From contig NZ_CP042437.1 of assembly GCF_007971525.1 (NCBI RefSeq), forward strand, positions 3,658,001 through 3,722,000: 64,000 nt of DNA. The letters are read 5' to 3'. Every line of letters starts with the position of its first letter. The stretch's first letter is position 1. Positions 46,269 through 54,405 of this stretch are shown here, piece after piece. Made by a program: the position numbers and the translations under genes. The stretch is from Mucilaginibacter ginsenosidivorax. Lineage in GTDB: Bacteria > Bacteroidota > Bacteroidia > Sphingobacteriales > Sphingobacteriaceae. The notes beneath the pieces were generated by a model that did not search any database, was not told the DNA's origin, and worked only from the letters and a program-made list of their open reading frames with translations.

Positions 46269-46922
46269 TTAACGCCTGGGCCCTCTATATGGTCTTAATA
46301 CTTGCTTGGGTCGCGGCGGCGTAAACCTGTCAATAATAGCATTTACGGTTTGAATTAATCTTTCAGCCACGTTGTTGCCTACATGTGTCAACTTGCGGTT
46401 CTGAATACTGAGTAAAGAACGCAGTTGCCAGTTTGTGCCTGAGGCATCTATGATTTCCAAATTGTCAAACTGTTCAGCAAATTTTTCAAGGTATTGTAAG
46501 CCAAGGTCAAAGTTCTGCTCAATGTTATTTTGATCCACGTAATGCCCGCCATTTGCTACTCTTTCATTAACACGGTCGATGGAATGTCGAATACTTTCCA
46601 GGGTCAGATAAATCATGTTTGTTGTATATCCGAATCGCTTGAACTCAGCCACTATGTCCATTAGGTTGTCATCTCTGAAATTGGTCTCTAAAGTAAAATG
46701 CTGCCGTTTTTCTATGGCTTTTGCAGCCTGGATGAAAAATTCTTTTGTCGCCTCCTGATACGCATGTTTTTTAATTATATCAGGTTTTTGGGCCTCGATA
46801 TGAGCAATAACTTTGTCCACATCAAAAATAATAGCGCCAATTTCCGACAGATCTTTTGAAAAAGTCGATTTTCCTGCGCCATTAGGCCCCGCGACAAACA
46901 ATAGTTGCGGGTTATTTGACAT
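46269..46922 (-). CDS. Zeta-toxin-like P-loop kinase
   Basis: 217 residues. LLFVAGPNGAGKSTFSKDL is the Walker A, followed by FDVDKVIAH and HFTLETNFRDDN, the arrangement of zeta/PezT kinases that phosphorylate UDP-sugars of cell-wall synthesis. TLESIRHSIDRVNERVANGG matches the RV..RV..GGH segment of chromosomal zeta-like proteins. The C-terminus is basic and Pro-rich (PPRPKQVLRPYRGPRR). It starts 4 bp after the small partner gene, as in a toxin-antitoxin operon. Whether it is toxic is inferred; similar kinases also act as housekeeping enzymes. Confidence 0.8.
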   Translation of the reverse strand: MSNNPQLLFVAGPNGAGKSTFSKDLSEIGAIIFDVDKVIAHIEAQKPDIIKKHAYQEATKEFFIQAAKAIEKRQHFTLETNFRDDNLMDIVAEFKRFGYTTNMIYLTLESIRHSIDRVNERVANGGHYVDQNNIEQNFDLGLQYLEKFAEQFDNLEIIDASGTNWQLRSLLSIQNRKLTHVGNNVAERLIQTVNAIIDRFTPPRPKQVLRPYRGPRR

Positions 46923-46926
46923 AAGA

Positions 46927-47178
46927 CTAAAGGGTTTTTACATATTGCGCTTTACCATTCTCATCCAATTTAACCAGTTCTTTTCTGTCGCTATATTCAT
47001 GCACCGCATAGGTATTATTAGGACAAACTGTTGGGTCGTAATAGGTAAGGTAACCACCCTTGGCAAATTTTTCCGCTTTCATGCGTTCGTAGGTTGGCCG
47101 CAGTCTTTCACGTAGTTCTTCGTCAGATAACTGGAAGATAGGCGTCGAGCGTAAATCGATGGCGGTTGGGTTACTCAT
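46927..47178 (-). CDS. Small partner of the zeta-like kinase (candidate antitoxin)
   Basis: 83 residues from ATG 47178 (MSNPTAIDLRSTPIFQLSDE); an ATG 21 bp upstream would add seven residues. The LSDEELRERLRPTYERMKAE helix and a short beta C-terminus (YAVHEYSDRKELVKLDENG) are seen. It does not look like epsilon or PezA, so if it is an antitoxin it is of another kind. It ends 4 bp before the kinase gene and is certainly co-transcribed with it. Confidence 0.65.
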   Translation of the reverse strand: MSNPTAIDLRSTPIFQLSDEELRERLRPTYERMKAEKFAKGGYLTYYDPTVCPNNTYAVHEYSDRKELVKLDENGKAQYVKTL

Positions 47179-47286
47179 GGTTTGATGAAATGTTCTCATA
47201 CAAATATAAAGATTGTAGTGTTAAAAAATAAAATGTTACCCGTAAAACTTAAGGTCACAAGGTGCGACCTTAAGTTTTTAATACTC

Positions 47287-48507
47287 TTAAACCTTAGCAT
47301 ACTTTTGCTTAAGCAAAGACATATCATGACTCACCTTCGTGTCTAGTATTTTGGCGTAATGTTGTGTGGTTTTTATATTCGTATGACCGAGCATTTTACT
47401 AACCGTTTCAATTGGTACATCATTAGATAAGGTAACTGTTGTTGCGAACGTATGCCGTGCCAAATGGAATGTTAAATGTTTGACTATACCACTTAGATCC
47501 GCAATTTCTTTTAAGTAAGCATTCATCTTTTGATTGCTTAATACAGGTAATAGCAAACCTTGATTTTCGCATTGCGGATAGTCTTGATAGCGATTTATTA
47601 TAGTAAGGGCTGCCGGCAAAAGCGGAATTCTTGATGACGTATCGGTTTTCTGTCTGCTGGTAAAAATCCATTGTTCACCATCCATTCCCTTTCCAATTTC
47701 AACACGCCTGAGTTTTTTAACATCAGCATAAGATAATCCTGTGTAACAGCAAAAAACAAATATATCCCTTACCTGCTTTAAGCGCTCTACAGTTAACTTT
47801 TTGTTGTTTGATATGGCGTCCAGTTCCTGCTGTGTGAGAAAAGTACGTTCTTTTGCCTTGGCAGTGGATTTAAAATTGATAAACGGGTTTTGTTTTAGCC
47901 AACCATTAGCAATGCAGTGATTAGCTATTTTTTTAAGATGTTTAATGTACTTAGCAGCAGATACACTGGTTATCTTACAATCAGCTTTTAGGTAAAACTC
48001 AAATCCTGTAATAAAGGCATAATTTAATTGACTGATCTCTATATCTGTTTTGCCATATTCTTTTTGCAGGAAGCCTGTAAGGTGTTTTTCAGACGTCTTG
48101 TATCCTTTTAATGTATTCGACTCAAACCCATTGCCAATCAGGGCCTTTACTTTGTCGTTATGCTCGGCAAACAATTTCATCAAGTAGTGGCTCTTTTCTG
48201 TTTTTCCCGCGAATTGGTTCTGTAAGCTTTCAGTGGTAATACGCTGATTGGCATCAATTAGTACCTGATGCGCATTTCTAACCTTAGTTTGCAGGCTGTC
48301 CAGATAATTGTTAAGGGATTTGATCTCTTCCTTTGTGCCGATGGCCCGGCCTGCATGGCTGTTCCATTTCGCCGGATCGCATTCTCGTCCGGCAGACATT
48401 TCTGCGCGTTTTCCGTTTACGGTAATACGCATGTAGACGGCCTGGGGGCCTCCTTTGTAGTTTTTTTGCTTTCTCAGGTAAAAAAGCAGGTGGAAATTAC
48501 TTTTCAT
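47287..48507 (-). CDS. Tyrosine integrase of the genomic island (IntDOT-like)
   Basis: 406 residues. N-terminal arm-binding/SAM-like region (VYMRITVNGKRAEMSAGREC; YLMKLFAEHNDKVKALIGNG), then the catalytic domain: FCCYTGLSYADVKKLRR, where the first conserved Arg is replaced by Ser as in IntDOT-type integrases, a Lys near QWIFTSRQKT, HLARHTFATTV (His-x-x-Arg), MLGHTNIKTTQ and HYAKI with the nucleophilic Tyr. It is 250 bp from the intact tRNA-Glu and is the recombinase expected to have made the 23-bp att duplication. Confidence 0.93.
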   Translation of the reverse strand: MKSNFHLLFYLRKQKNYKGGPQAVYMRITVNGKRAEMSAGRECDPAKWNSHAGRAIGTKEEIKSLNNYLDSLQTKVRNAHQVLIDANQRITTESLQNQFAGKTEKSHYLMKLFAEHNDKVKALIGNGFESNTLKGYKTSEKHLTGFLQKEYGKTDIEISQLNYAFITGFEFYLKADCKITSVSAAKYIKHLKKIANHCIANGWLKQNPFINFKSTAKAKERTFLTQQELDAISNNKKLTVERLKQVRDIFVFCCYTGLSYADVKKLRRVEIGKGMDGEQWIFTSRQKTDTSSRIPLLPAALTIINRYQDYPQCENQGLLLPVLSNQKMNAYLKEIADLSGIVKHLTFHLARHTFATTVTLSNDVPIETVSKMLGHTNIKTTQHYAKILDTKVSHDMSLLKQKYAKV

Positions 48508-48604
48508 AATTACAAGCTTAAAAGTGAAACAAAAGTAAGTTTGTAGCCTGCTATTATCAAGATGTTTAATAATTGAACACCTTGATAATCAATTAATTAT
48601 GAAC

Positions 48605-48646
48605 AATTCGGTGCGTAGCATTTTTCCATTTAGGTACGCACCGAAT
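48605..48646. repeat. Integrase arm-type sites at the right end of the island
   Basis: AATTCGGTGCGTAGC (48605-48619) is the exact inverse of 21364-21378 at the other end. TACGCACCGAAT (48635-48646) is a further copy in the opposite orientation 15 bp away. Spaced inverted repeats inside both att junctions are what integrase or excision-factor arm sites look like. Confidence 0.65.
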
Positions 48647-48680
48647 CTGCGTCTTTTTTGTTGCGATTTGGTGCATAAAA

Positions 48681-48778
48681 TGGTGTTTTGATAGAAACAA
48701 AAAAACCTGCAATCATTTGATTTGCAGGTTTTTAGCATCTTTCGATATTGTTTTAAGTAGCCCGTAGGGGAATCGAAC
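48681..48778. repeat. Right island junction (att, overlapping tRNA-Glu 3' end)
   Basis: 98 bp similar to the left junction. The core 48756-48778 is identical to 21293-21315. Bases 48758-48778 are part of the tRNA gene, and the remainder carries the tRNA's terminator. Confidence 0.85.
48699..48733 (-). terminator. Terminator of tRNA-Glu, carried by the island
   Basis: On the minus strand AACCTGCAA pairs with TTGCAGGTT (48704-48712 with 48722-48730), followed by a T-run. It lies inside the island, so the element brought a replacement terminator together with the tRNA 3' end. Confidence 0.8.
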
Positions 48779-48829
48779 CCCTGTTTCAAGAATGAAAATC
48801 TTACGTCCTAACCCCTAGACGAACGGGCC
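48758..48829 (-). tRNA. tRNA-Glu (UUC), island integration site
   Basis: 72 nt. The 5' side is GGCCCGT and the 3' side ACGGGCT, pairing over seven positions with a G-U at 1-72. Anticodon loop ATTTTCATT (UUC), T arm CAGGGGTTCGATTCCCCTA. No encoded CCA. The last 21 bases belong to the att core, so integration rebuilt an identical tRNA end. Confidence 0.96.
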
Positions 48830-48863
48830 TTTTTTTGTTTTTATTTCCCTTATTTTGGGAATG

Positions 48864-48871
48864 CAAAGATA
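48864..48871 (-). promoter_or_regulatory. -7 element of the tRNA-Glu promoter
   Basis: TATCTTTG on the minus strand, 35 bp before the tRNA. It matches TAnnTTTG exactly. No good TTG is seen 20 bp further upstream; the region is A/T-rich. Confidence 0.5.
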
Positions 48872-48972
48872 TAGCTTAAATGGTAAAATAAAAATAATTT
48901 TTAAACTTTTTTTATTTGGCGCTGATTATGAATGTTATATATTTAATTAACAAACAAAATAACTCAGTTGCA

Positions 48973-49004
48973 TTGTAAATCTGCATGGGTTAAGGTTATC
49001 TTTA
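48973..49004 (+). promoter_or_regulatory. Probable promoter of the ergothioneine-type operon
   Basis: TTG at 48973-48975, 21 nt, then TATCTTTA at 48997-49004, with the first ATG of the operon at 49025. One base differs from the consensus. Confidence 0.45.
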
Positions 49005-49024
49005 TCGTAAAATCTATTTATATT

Positions 49025-49306
49025 ATGAAAGCCACCTGGAACGACCAGGTCATTGCCGAAAGCAATGACACTATTGTTGTCGAAAATAACCATTATTTCC
49101 CTCTTGAAAGTGTAAAAGGCGAATACCTGGAAACTACCGATACGCATACTACATGCCCATGGAAAGGGCTGGCATCTTATTATACGCTTAATGTTGATGG
49201 GAAAAAAAATCAGGATGCCGCATGGTATTACCCGCAGCCAAAAGATGCCGCGGCAAACATTACCAACTATGTAGCGTTCTGGAAAGGTGTTAAAGTAACT
49301 CCATAA
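49025..49306 (+). CDS. DUF427 domain protein
   Basis: 93 residues from ATG 49025 (MKATWNDQVIAESNDTIVVE); the 19 codons before it contain the promoter. The motif HTTCPWKGLASYYTLNVDGK with DAAWYYPQPKDAAANITNYV is the DUF427 signature, a small beta-rich cytoplasmic protein of unknown function. It is the first gene of the run ending in egtD. The next gene starts 2 bp downstream, so the two are translated together, and the protein may have a role in thiol or redox metabolism (inference). Confidence 0.9.
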   Translation: MKATWNDQVIAESNDTIVVENNHYFPLESVKGEYLETTDTHTTCPWKGLASYYTLNVDGKKNQDAAWYYPQPKDAAANITNYVAFWKGVKVTP

Positions 49307-49308
49307 GC

Positions 49309-50694
49309 ATGAAAAAATTTGATGCCATTGTTATAGGTGCCGGCCAAGCGGGGGCTCCACTCGCCAAAAAGCTGGCATTGGCCGGGTTGAAAACGGTGAT
49401 TATTGAAAAACGTTTTTATGGCGGCACATGTGTTAACGATGGCTGTACCCCAACCAAAACCTTGGTAGCATCGGCTAAGGCTGCTTACATGGCCGGCAAA
49501 AGCGCCGACTTAGGTGTACCGGTAAAGAAATTTGCCGTAAATATGCCACGTATAAAAAAGCGAAAGGACGATATAGTAATGCAATCGCGTATTGGGGGGC
49601 AGCATGCGGCCGAGAAGATAAAAGGGCTGGATGTTGTATTTGGCGAGGCGACATTTACCGGCGATAAAACCATTTCGGTAAAGCTTAAAAATGGTAAAAA
49701 GCAAAATATCCAGGCCGATCAGTTTTTTTTAAATGTAGGCGCCAGACCGTTTATTCCCGAAATTGAAGGGTTGGCCGAAATCAAATATCTTACCTCAACA
49801 ACTATTCTTGATCTGGATTATGTGCCGGAGCATTTATTGGTGCTCGGTGGTAATTATATAGGCCTGGAGTTTGGCCAGATGTTTCGCCGGTTTGGCAGTA
49901 AGGTTACTATTTTAGAGAAATCAGGAAGAATAGTTTCGCGTGAGGACGAGGACGTATCTGCCGAAATGCAAAAGATCCTGGAGGCCGAAAAGATTAATGT
50001 GATTACCAATGCGCATGCTACAAAATTTAAGCAGAAAGCCGGCGGTAAAATAACCGCAACTGTAACCATAGATGGTGAAGAAAAGAAGATCAGGTGCAGC
50101 CACGTACTAATAGCAGTTGGGCGTATACCACAAACTGAAACGCTTGGACTGGATAAGGCTGGGGTAGAAACAGATGAAAAAGGCAACATCAAAGTAAACA
50201 GCAAACTGGAAACAAATGTAAAAGGCGTTTACGCTTTGGGCGATGTAAAAGGCGGGCCTGCTTTTACACACATATCATATAACGATTATACTATAGTTTA
50301 TCGCAACCTTATTGAAAAGCAAAACCTGAGTATTACCGACAGGTTGGTGCCTTATTGCATGTTTACCGATCCGCAACTGGGACGGGTAGGGATTGACGAG
50401 ACTGAAGCCAGGAAACAAGGATTGAATTATAAAGTAGCCAAACTCCCCATGACGCATGTGGCCCGTGCCATTGAAACCGGTGATACCCGTGGTTTTATGA
50501 AAGCTGTAGTGGATGTTAAAACCAGGAAGATATTAGGAGCAACGGTTTTGGGCCCGGAAGGCGGCGAGATTATGACCGTGCTGCAAATGGCTATGGAGGG
50601 AGGAATTACCTATGACATGGTTCGCTATTTTATTTTTGCACACCCATTATATGCCGAATCATTAAACAACCTGTTCCTGGGACTTGAAGATTAG
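49309..50694 (+). CDS. FAD-dependent pyridine nucleotide-disulfide oxidoreductase (mercuric-reductase-like)
   Basis: 461 residues. FAD-binding IGAGQAG (9-15), redox-active CVNDGC (Cys41, Cys46), NAD(P)-binding LVLGGNYIGLEFGQ near 180, ALGDVKGGPAFTH FAD contact, C-terminal dimer interface. The family reduces disulfides or metal ions with NAD(P)H. The usual C-terminal HPTxxE active-site motif is HPLYAE (about 449), so the catalytic Thr is replaced. It lies between DUF427 and the EgtV/EgtU transporter, 9 bp before the latter. It could reduce an oxidized ergothioneine or related disulfide, which is an inference from the operon. Confidence 0.88.
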   Translation: MKKFDAIVIGAGQAGAPLAKKLALAGLKTVIIEKRFYGGTCVNDGCTPTKTLVASAKAAYMAGKSADLGVPVKKFAVNMPRIKKRKDDIVMQSRIGGQHAAEKIKGLDVVFGEATFTGDKTISVKLKNGKKQNIQADQFFLNVGARPFIPEIEGLAEIKYLTSTTILDLDYVPEHLLVLGGNYIGLEFGQMFRRFGSKVTILEKSGRIVSREDEDVSAEMQKILEAEKINVITNAHATKFKQKAGGKITATVTIDGEEKKIRCSHVLIAVGRIPQTETLGLDKAGVETDEKGNIKVNSKLETNVKGVYALGDVKGGPAFTHISYNDYTIVYRNLIEKQNLSITDRLVPYCMFTDPQLGRVGIDETEARKQGLNYKVAKLPMTHVARAIETGDTRGFMKAVVDVKTRKILGATVLGPEGGEIMTVLQMAMEGGITYDMVRYFIFAHPLYAESLNNLFLGLED

Positions 50695-50703
50695 TTTTAC
50701 AAC

Positions 50704-51666
50704 ATGATTAAAGTTGACGGCATAAGCAAACAGTTTGGGAAAGTTAAAGCCGTTAATGACATCTCTTTTGAGGTGCAGCCCGGCGAAAATTTGATTTTAC
50801 TGGGTACCAGTGGCTGCGGGAAAACAACAACGCTTAAAATGATTAACCGGTTAATTGAACCCACCGGCGGCAACATCTACATTAACAATAAAAACATATT
50901 TAAGCAGCAACCCGAAGTTTTAAGACGAGACATTGGCTATGTGCTGCAAAACAACGGCCTGTTTCCGCATTATACCGTGGCCGAAAATATTGCCATAGTG
51001 CCGCAGTTACTAAAATGGGATAAAAAGAAAACGGAAATCAGGACTGCTGAATTGATGGAGAAATTACACCTGGATAAGTGTTACCTGCATGTTTACCCCA
51101 ATGAGCTGAGCGGTGGCCAGCAACAGCGTGTGGGGTTGGCCCGGGCTCTCGTATCCGACCCTCCGGTTTTGTTGATGGATGAGCCCTTTGGCGCGCTGGA
51201 CAATGTTACCCGGTCAAACATCCATCAAGAGTTTAAAGCCCTTGATGAATTAAAGCGTAAAACCATCATTATGGTTACCCACGATGTGCAGGAGGCTTTT
51301 GAACTTGGCGACCGGATTTGCCTGATGGATAAAGGCAAAATTGTTCAATCGAGCACACCTGCCGAACTATTGTTTAACCCGGCCAACGAGTTTGTACAGA
51401 ATTTTCTGAAAGATCAACGCCTACAGCTGGAGTTTAGGGCTGTGCGCTTAAGTAATATTTGGGGTTTGCTGCCCGATTCGCACAAAAAGGCAGATGGTTT
51501 GTCGTTAGCCTCCGACATTGATGTGTGGTCGGCACTCGAGGGGTTTAAGTTTAATGATCACGAAACCGTCGGCATAAGTAACGATACCGGCGGGCAAAAA
51601 CATGTGAGCTTTGAGCAATTGATGGCGGCCTTTTATCAGTATAAAAATAACCGGGCGCATGAATGA
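50704..51666 (+). CDS. egtV: ABC transporter ATPase of the betaine/ergothioneine type
   Basis: 320 residues. Walker A GTSGCGKTT (about 34-42), signature LSGGQQQRVGLARAL, Walker B VLLMDEPFGALD, then a switch His in VTHDV. It most resembles OpuCA/OpuBA subunits of glycine-betaine importers; the C-terminal about 70 residues are a shortened CBS-like region. The next gene overlaps it by 8 bp and encodes the fused permease/binding protein. Because egtB and egtD follow in the same operon, the substrate is more likely ergothioneine (EgtV) than betaine. The symbol is given on that basis and not from substrate residues. Confidence 0.75.
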   Translation: MIKVDGISKQFGKVKAVNDISFEVQPGENLILLGTSGCGKTTTLKMINRLIEPTGGNIYINNKNIFKQQPEVLRRDIGYVLQNNGLFPHYTVAENIAIVPQLLKWDKKKTEIRTAELMEKLHLDKCYLHVYPNELSGGQQQRVGLARALVSDPPVLLMDEPFGALDNVTRSNIHQEFKALDELKRKTIIMVTHDVQEAFELGDRICLMDKGKIVQSSTPAELLFNPANEFVQNFLKDQRLQLEFRAVRLSNIWGLLPDSHKKADGLSLASDIDVWSALEGFKFNDHETVGISNDTGGQKHVSFEQLMAAFYQYKNNRAHE

Positions 51667-53230
51667 GCATCAGCAAACCTTAGTTGAGTTTATGATTCAG
51701 CAGGCCGATAAGCTTGCTGCGCAAACGCTGCAGCACATCGGCCTTACTTTTATGTCGCTTTTTATTGCTGTAATTATTGGTTTGCCGTTGGGTATTTTCA
51801 TTACCCGTAAAGTAAAGTTATCCGGCCCTGTACTGGGGATAGCAGGGATATTACAAACCATTCCAAGCATCGCCCTGTTGGGGTTCATGATTCCGGTGCT
51901 GGGTATCGGAGCCAAACCGGCTATTGTAGCCTTGTTGCTTTATGCGCTGCTGCCAATCATCCGTAATACGTATACAGGCATTACCGGGGTTGATGCCTCG
52001 GTGAAGGAGGCCGCCGTAGCAATGGGGATGAATAAGTGGCAGGTTTTGTTTAAAGTAGAACTACCCCTTGCCATGCCCGTTATTTTGGCCGGAATTCGCA
52101 CTGCTACAGTGATAAATGTAGGCGTTGCAACATTGGCTTCATATATTGCCGCTGGTGGCTTGGGCGAGTTTATTTTCGGTGGTATTTCGCTCAACAATAC
52201 CAATATGATATTAGCGGGCGCCATACCGGCAGCCTTACTGGCCATTATATTTGATTTCCTGCTGTCGCGGCTGCAAAAACTCAATTTTAAAAAAATAAAG
52301 AAAAGTACTTACACATTACCGGTTTTACTGGCGATGCTATCATCGTTGTATTTTATTCCATCGGCCTATGGCGGTAAGCTTACAGCTGGTTTTACGCCCG
52401 AATTTATGGGCAGGCAGGATGGTAACCTGGGGCTTCAAAGCAAATACGGTTTAAAAATTCATACCGTGGTAATCAGCGACGCGGTGATGTACAAGGCCGC
52501 GTTTGAACAACAATTGGATGTAATTAGCGGCTATTCTACCGATGGTAGGTTAAAAGCTTACGACCTGGTGGTTTTAGATGATGATAAAAATATTTTTCCG
52601 CCGTATTACGCTGCGCCCATTGTGCGCGATGAATCGCTGAAAAAATATCCTGACCTGGAAAAGACATTAAACTTGCTTTCGGGCAAAATAAATGATTCCA
52701 TTATGACGGAATTAAACTATCGTACCGACTATCTTCACCAAAGCCCCGAAAGGGTGGCGAAGGATTTCCTGGAGGCAAATAAACTATATAAACCATCCCG
52801 CGAGGGGGCTGCCGGTATTGTCCGTATTGGTTCAAAAATATTTGGCGAGCAATACATCCTGGCCAACATGTACAGCATGTTGATAAAGGGGTATACCAAT
52901 TATGATGTAGCTACAAAAACGGGCCTTGGGGGCACAAAAATTTGTTTTGATGCCTTAACTAACGACCAGATAGATTTTTACCCGGAATACACGGGCACCG
53001 GCTTGCTGGCCATTTTGCAGGCATCGCCAAAAACGGTTGCCGAAGTATCAAAAAGTAAGGATAGCACTTATGAATATGTGCAGCAGGAGTTTGAAAAACG
53101 GTATCAGGTAAAATGGCTCAAGCCTATTGGTTTTAATAATGCATACGCATTAATGATGCGCAGGCAGCAGGCAAAAGGGTTAAATATTAAAACAATTTCA
53201 AACCTTAAACGATATTTGAATAGGAACTAA
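51659..53230 (+). CDS. egtU: Fused ABC permease/substrate-binding protein, EgtU-like
   Basis: 523 residues. Residues 1-215 are a MetI-like permease: TLQHIGLTFMSLFIAVIIGL, then GILQTIPSIALLGFMIPVLG, YTGITGVDASVKEAAVAMGM (EAA loop) and AIPAALLAIIFDFLL. After a membrane-anchoring segment (about 225-240) comes an OpuAC-type binding domain (LQSKYGLKIHTVVISDAVMY, YPDLEKTLNLLSGKINDS, KICFDALTNDQIDFYPEYTG). This permease-binding-protein fusion is the organization of EgtU, which imports ergothioneine. Aromatic-cage residues for betaine cannot be judged by eye. It is 4 bp from egtB. Confidence 0.78.
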   Translation: MNEHQQTLVEFMIQQADKLAAQTLQHIGLTFMSLFIAVIIGLPLGIFITRKVKLSGPVLGIAGILQTIPSIALLGFMIPVLGIGAKPAIVALLLYALLPIIRNTYTGITGVDASVKEAAVAMGMNKWQVLFKVELPLAMPVILAGIRTATVINVGVATLASYIAAGGLGEFIFGGISLNNTNMILAGAIPAALLAIIFDFLLSRLQKLNFKKIKKSTYTLPVLLAMLSSLYFIPSAYGGKLTAGFTPEFMGRQDGNLGLQSKYGLKIHTVVISDAVMYKAAFEQQLDVISGYSTDGRLKAYDLVVLDDDKNIFPPYYAAPIVRDESLKKYPDLEKTLNLLSGKINDSIMTELNYRTDYLHQSPERVAKDFLEANKLYKPSREGAAGIVRIGSKIFGEQYILANMYSMLIKGYTNYDVATKTGLGGTKICFDALTNDQIDFYPEYTGTGLLAILQASPKTVAEVSKSKDSTYEYVQQEFEKRYQVKWLKPIGFNNAYALMMRRQQAKGLNIKTISNLKRYLNRN

Positions 53231-53234
53231 TTAA

Positions 53235-54386
53235 ATGGATTTAGCCAATTGTTACAAAAAAGTCAGGCTGCGAACGGAACAGATTTGCAGCCCGCTGCAA
53301 ACCGAAGATTACGTAGTGCAGCCCGTGGTTGATGTTAGTCCGCCTAAGTGGCATATCGGGCACGTTACCTGGTTTTTTGAAACCTTTATACTGAAGCCGT
53401 ATTTCATGGGCTACCGGGAATTTAACCCCAACTATAATTACGTTTTCAATAGCTATTATGAAACGGTAGGCAACCGCGTTATCCGTACAGATAGGGGCAA
53501 TTTAAGCCGCCCTACAGTTGCCGATATTTACCGGTACCGGGCATACGTTGATGAAGCCATGGCCAAATTCCTGTGCCAGGAACCGTCCGCAGAAGTGAAG
53601 GAATTGCTTATCCTTGGTTTTAACCATGAAGAGCAGCACCAGGAGCTTTTATTAACAGACATTAAATACATTTTAGGCCATAACCCGTTATTCCCGGCAT
53701 ATGACGACAGTTATGTATCGCCGAAAATTGCCGGGGCCGAAAGCGCTGGTTTTATTAAGATGGACGAAGGTGTTTATGAGATAGGCTATAGCGGTGAAGG
53801 CTTTTGTTTTGACAATGAGCTGAACCGGCATAAGGTTTATTTGAATGCGTACGAAATTAGCCCCAATTTGGTAACCAATGCCGAATACCTGGAGTTTATT
53901 GGCAGCGGGGGATATCACGATTTTCGCCACTGGCACGCCGAGGGTTGGGATTGGGTGAACATCCATAAAGTTGAAGCGCCGCTTTACTGGCATTTGATTG
54001 ACGGCGAATGGCACAATTACACTTACCATGGCTTAAAACCGCTTAGTTTAACCGACCCTGTTTGCCACGTCAGCTATTTTGAAGCCTATGCTTACGCCTC
54101 GTGGAAAGGACTAAGGCTGCCTACCGAATTTGAGTGGGAGGAGGCGGCAACAAAATTTAGCTGGGGCAAAAGTTGGGAGTGGACAGAAAGCGCATACCTC
54201 CCCTACCCCGGATTTGCAAAAGCACCGGGGGCAATTGGCGAGTATAACGGCAAGTTTATGGTAAACCAAAAAGTATTGCGTGGCGCATCAGAAGTAACAT
54301 CGCCGGGCCACAGCAGGATAACTTACCGCAATTTTTTTCAAACACATTTACGTTGGCAGTTCACCGGCATCAGGCTTGCAAGGTAA
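53235..54386 (+). CDS. egtB: Iron-dependent sulfoxide synthase, EgtB
   Basis: 383 residues. The N-terminal DinB-like domain provides the iron ligands: WHIGHVTWFFE with His43, and NHEEQHQELLL with His131 and His135 (HxxxH). From about 175 follows a formylglycine-generating-enzyme/sulfatase-modifying-like domain (VYEIGYSGEGFCFDNELNRH, ATKFSWGKSWEWTESAYLPY, LRGASEVTSPGHSRITYRNF, FTGIRLAR). EgtB joins hercynine to cysteine or gamma-glutamylcysteine with oxygen. EgtA, EgtC and EgtE are not nearby, so this enzyme may accept free cysteine. egtD follows at once. Confidence 0.9.
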   Translation: MDLANCYKKVRLRTEQICSPLQTEDYVVQPVVDVSPPKWHIGHVTWFFETFILKPYFMGYREFNPNYNYVFNSYYETVGNRVIRTDRGNLSRPTVADIYRYRAYVDEAMAKFLCQEPSAEVKELLILGFNHEEQHQELLLTDIKYILGHNPLFPAYDDSYVSPKIAGAESAGFIKMDEGVYEIGYSGEGFCFDNELNRHKVYLNAYEISPNLVTNAEYLEFIGSGGYHDFRHWHAEGWDWVNIHKVEAPLYWHLIDGEWHNYTYHGLKPLSLTDPVCHVSYFEAYAYASWKGLRLPTEFEWEEAATKFSWGKSWEWTESAYLPYPGFAKAPGAIGEYNGKFMVNQKVLRGASEVTSPGHSRITYRNFFQTHLRWQFTGIRLAR

Positions 54387-54405
54387 CCGCACAAAACAGG
54401 AAGAT

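Larger units (their letters stand above)
21293..48778. mobile_element. About 27.5-kb mobilizable genomic island integrated in tRNA-Glu
   Basis: Bounded by identical 23-bp direct repeats (21293-21315 and 48756-48778) that overlap the tRNA-Glu 3' end. A tyrosine integrase is next to the intact tRNA, inverted 15-bp arm-type sites lie inside both ends, and mobilization genes (DUF5712 and BfmA/BtgA types) lie in the middle. No VirB4, coupling protein or Tra genes are present, so it should depend on a helper element to transfer. Cargo includes RHS, HEPN, STAND and zeta-type genes, a typical load of conflict systems. Confidence 0.85.

Noticed and set aside
21293..48778. A self-transmissible conjugative element
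   Set aside because: No VirB4/TraG ATPase, coupling protein or other Tra genes are found between the junctions; only mobilization genes are present.
50704..53230. A plain glycine-betaine importer
   Set aside because: Not excluded by sequence, but location inside an egtB-egtD operon and the permease-binding-protein fusion favour ergothioneine. Kept as the main alternative.
53235..54386. OvoA (ovothiol synthase) or a sulfatase-modifying enzyme in place of EgtB
   Set aside because: OvoA carries a fused methyltransferase, absent here. A sulfatase-modifying enzyme would lack the DinB-like HxxxH iron domain. The adjacent egtD supports EgtB.
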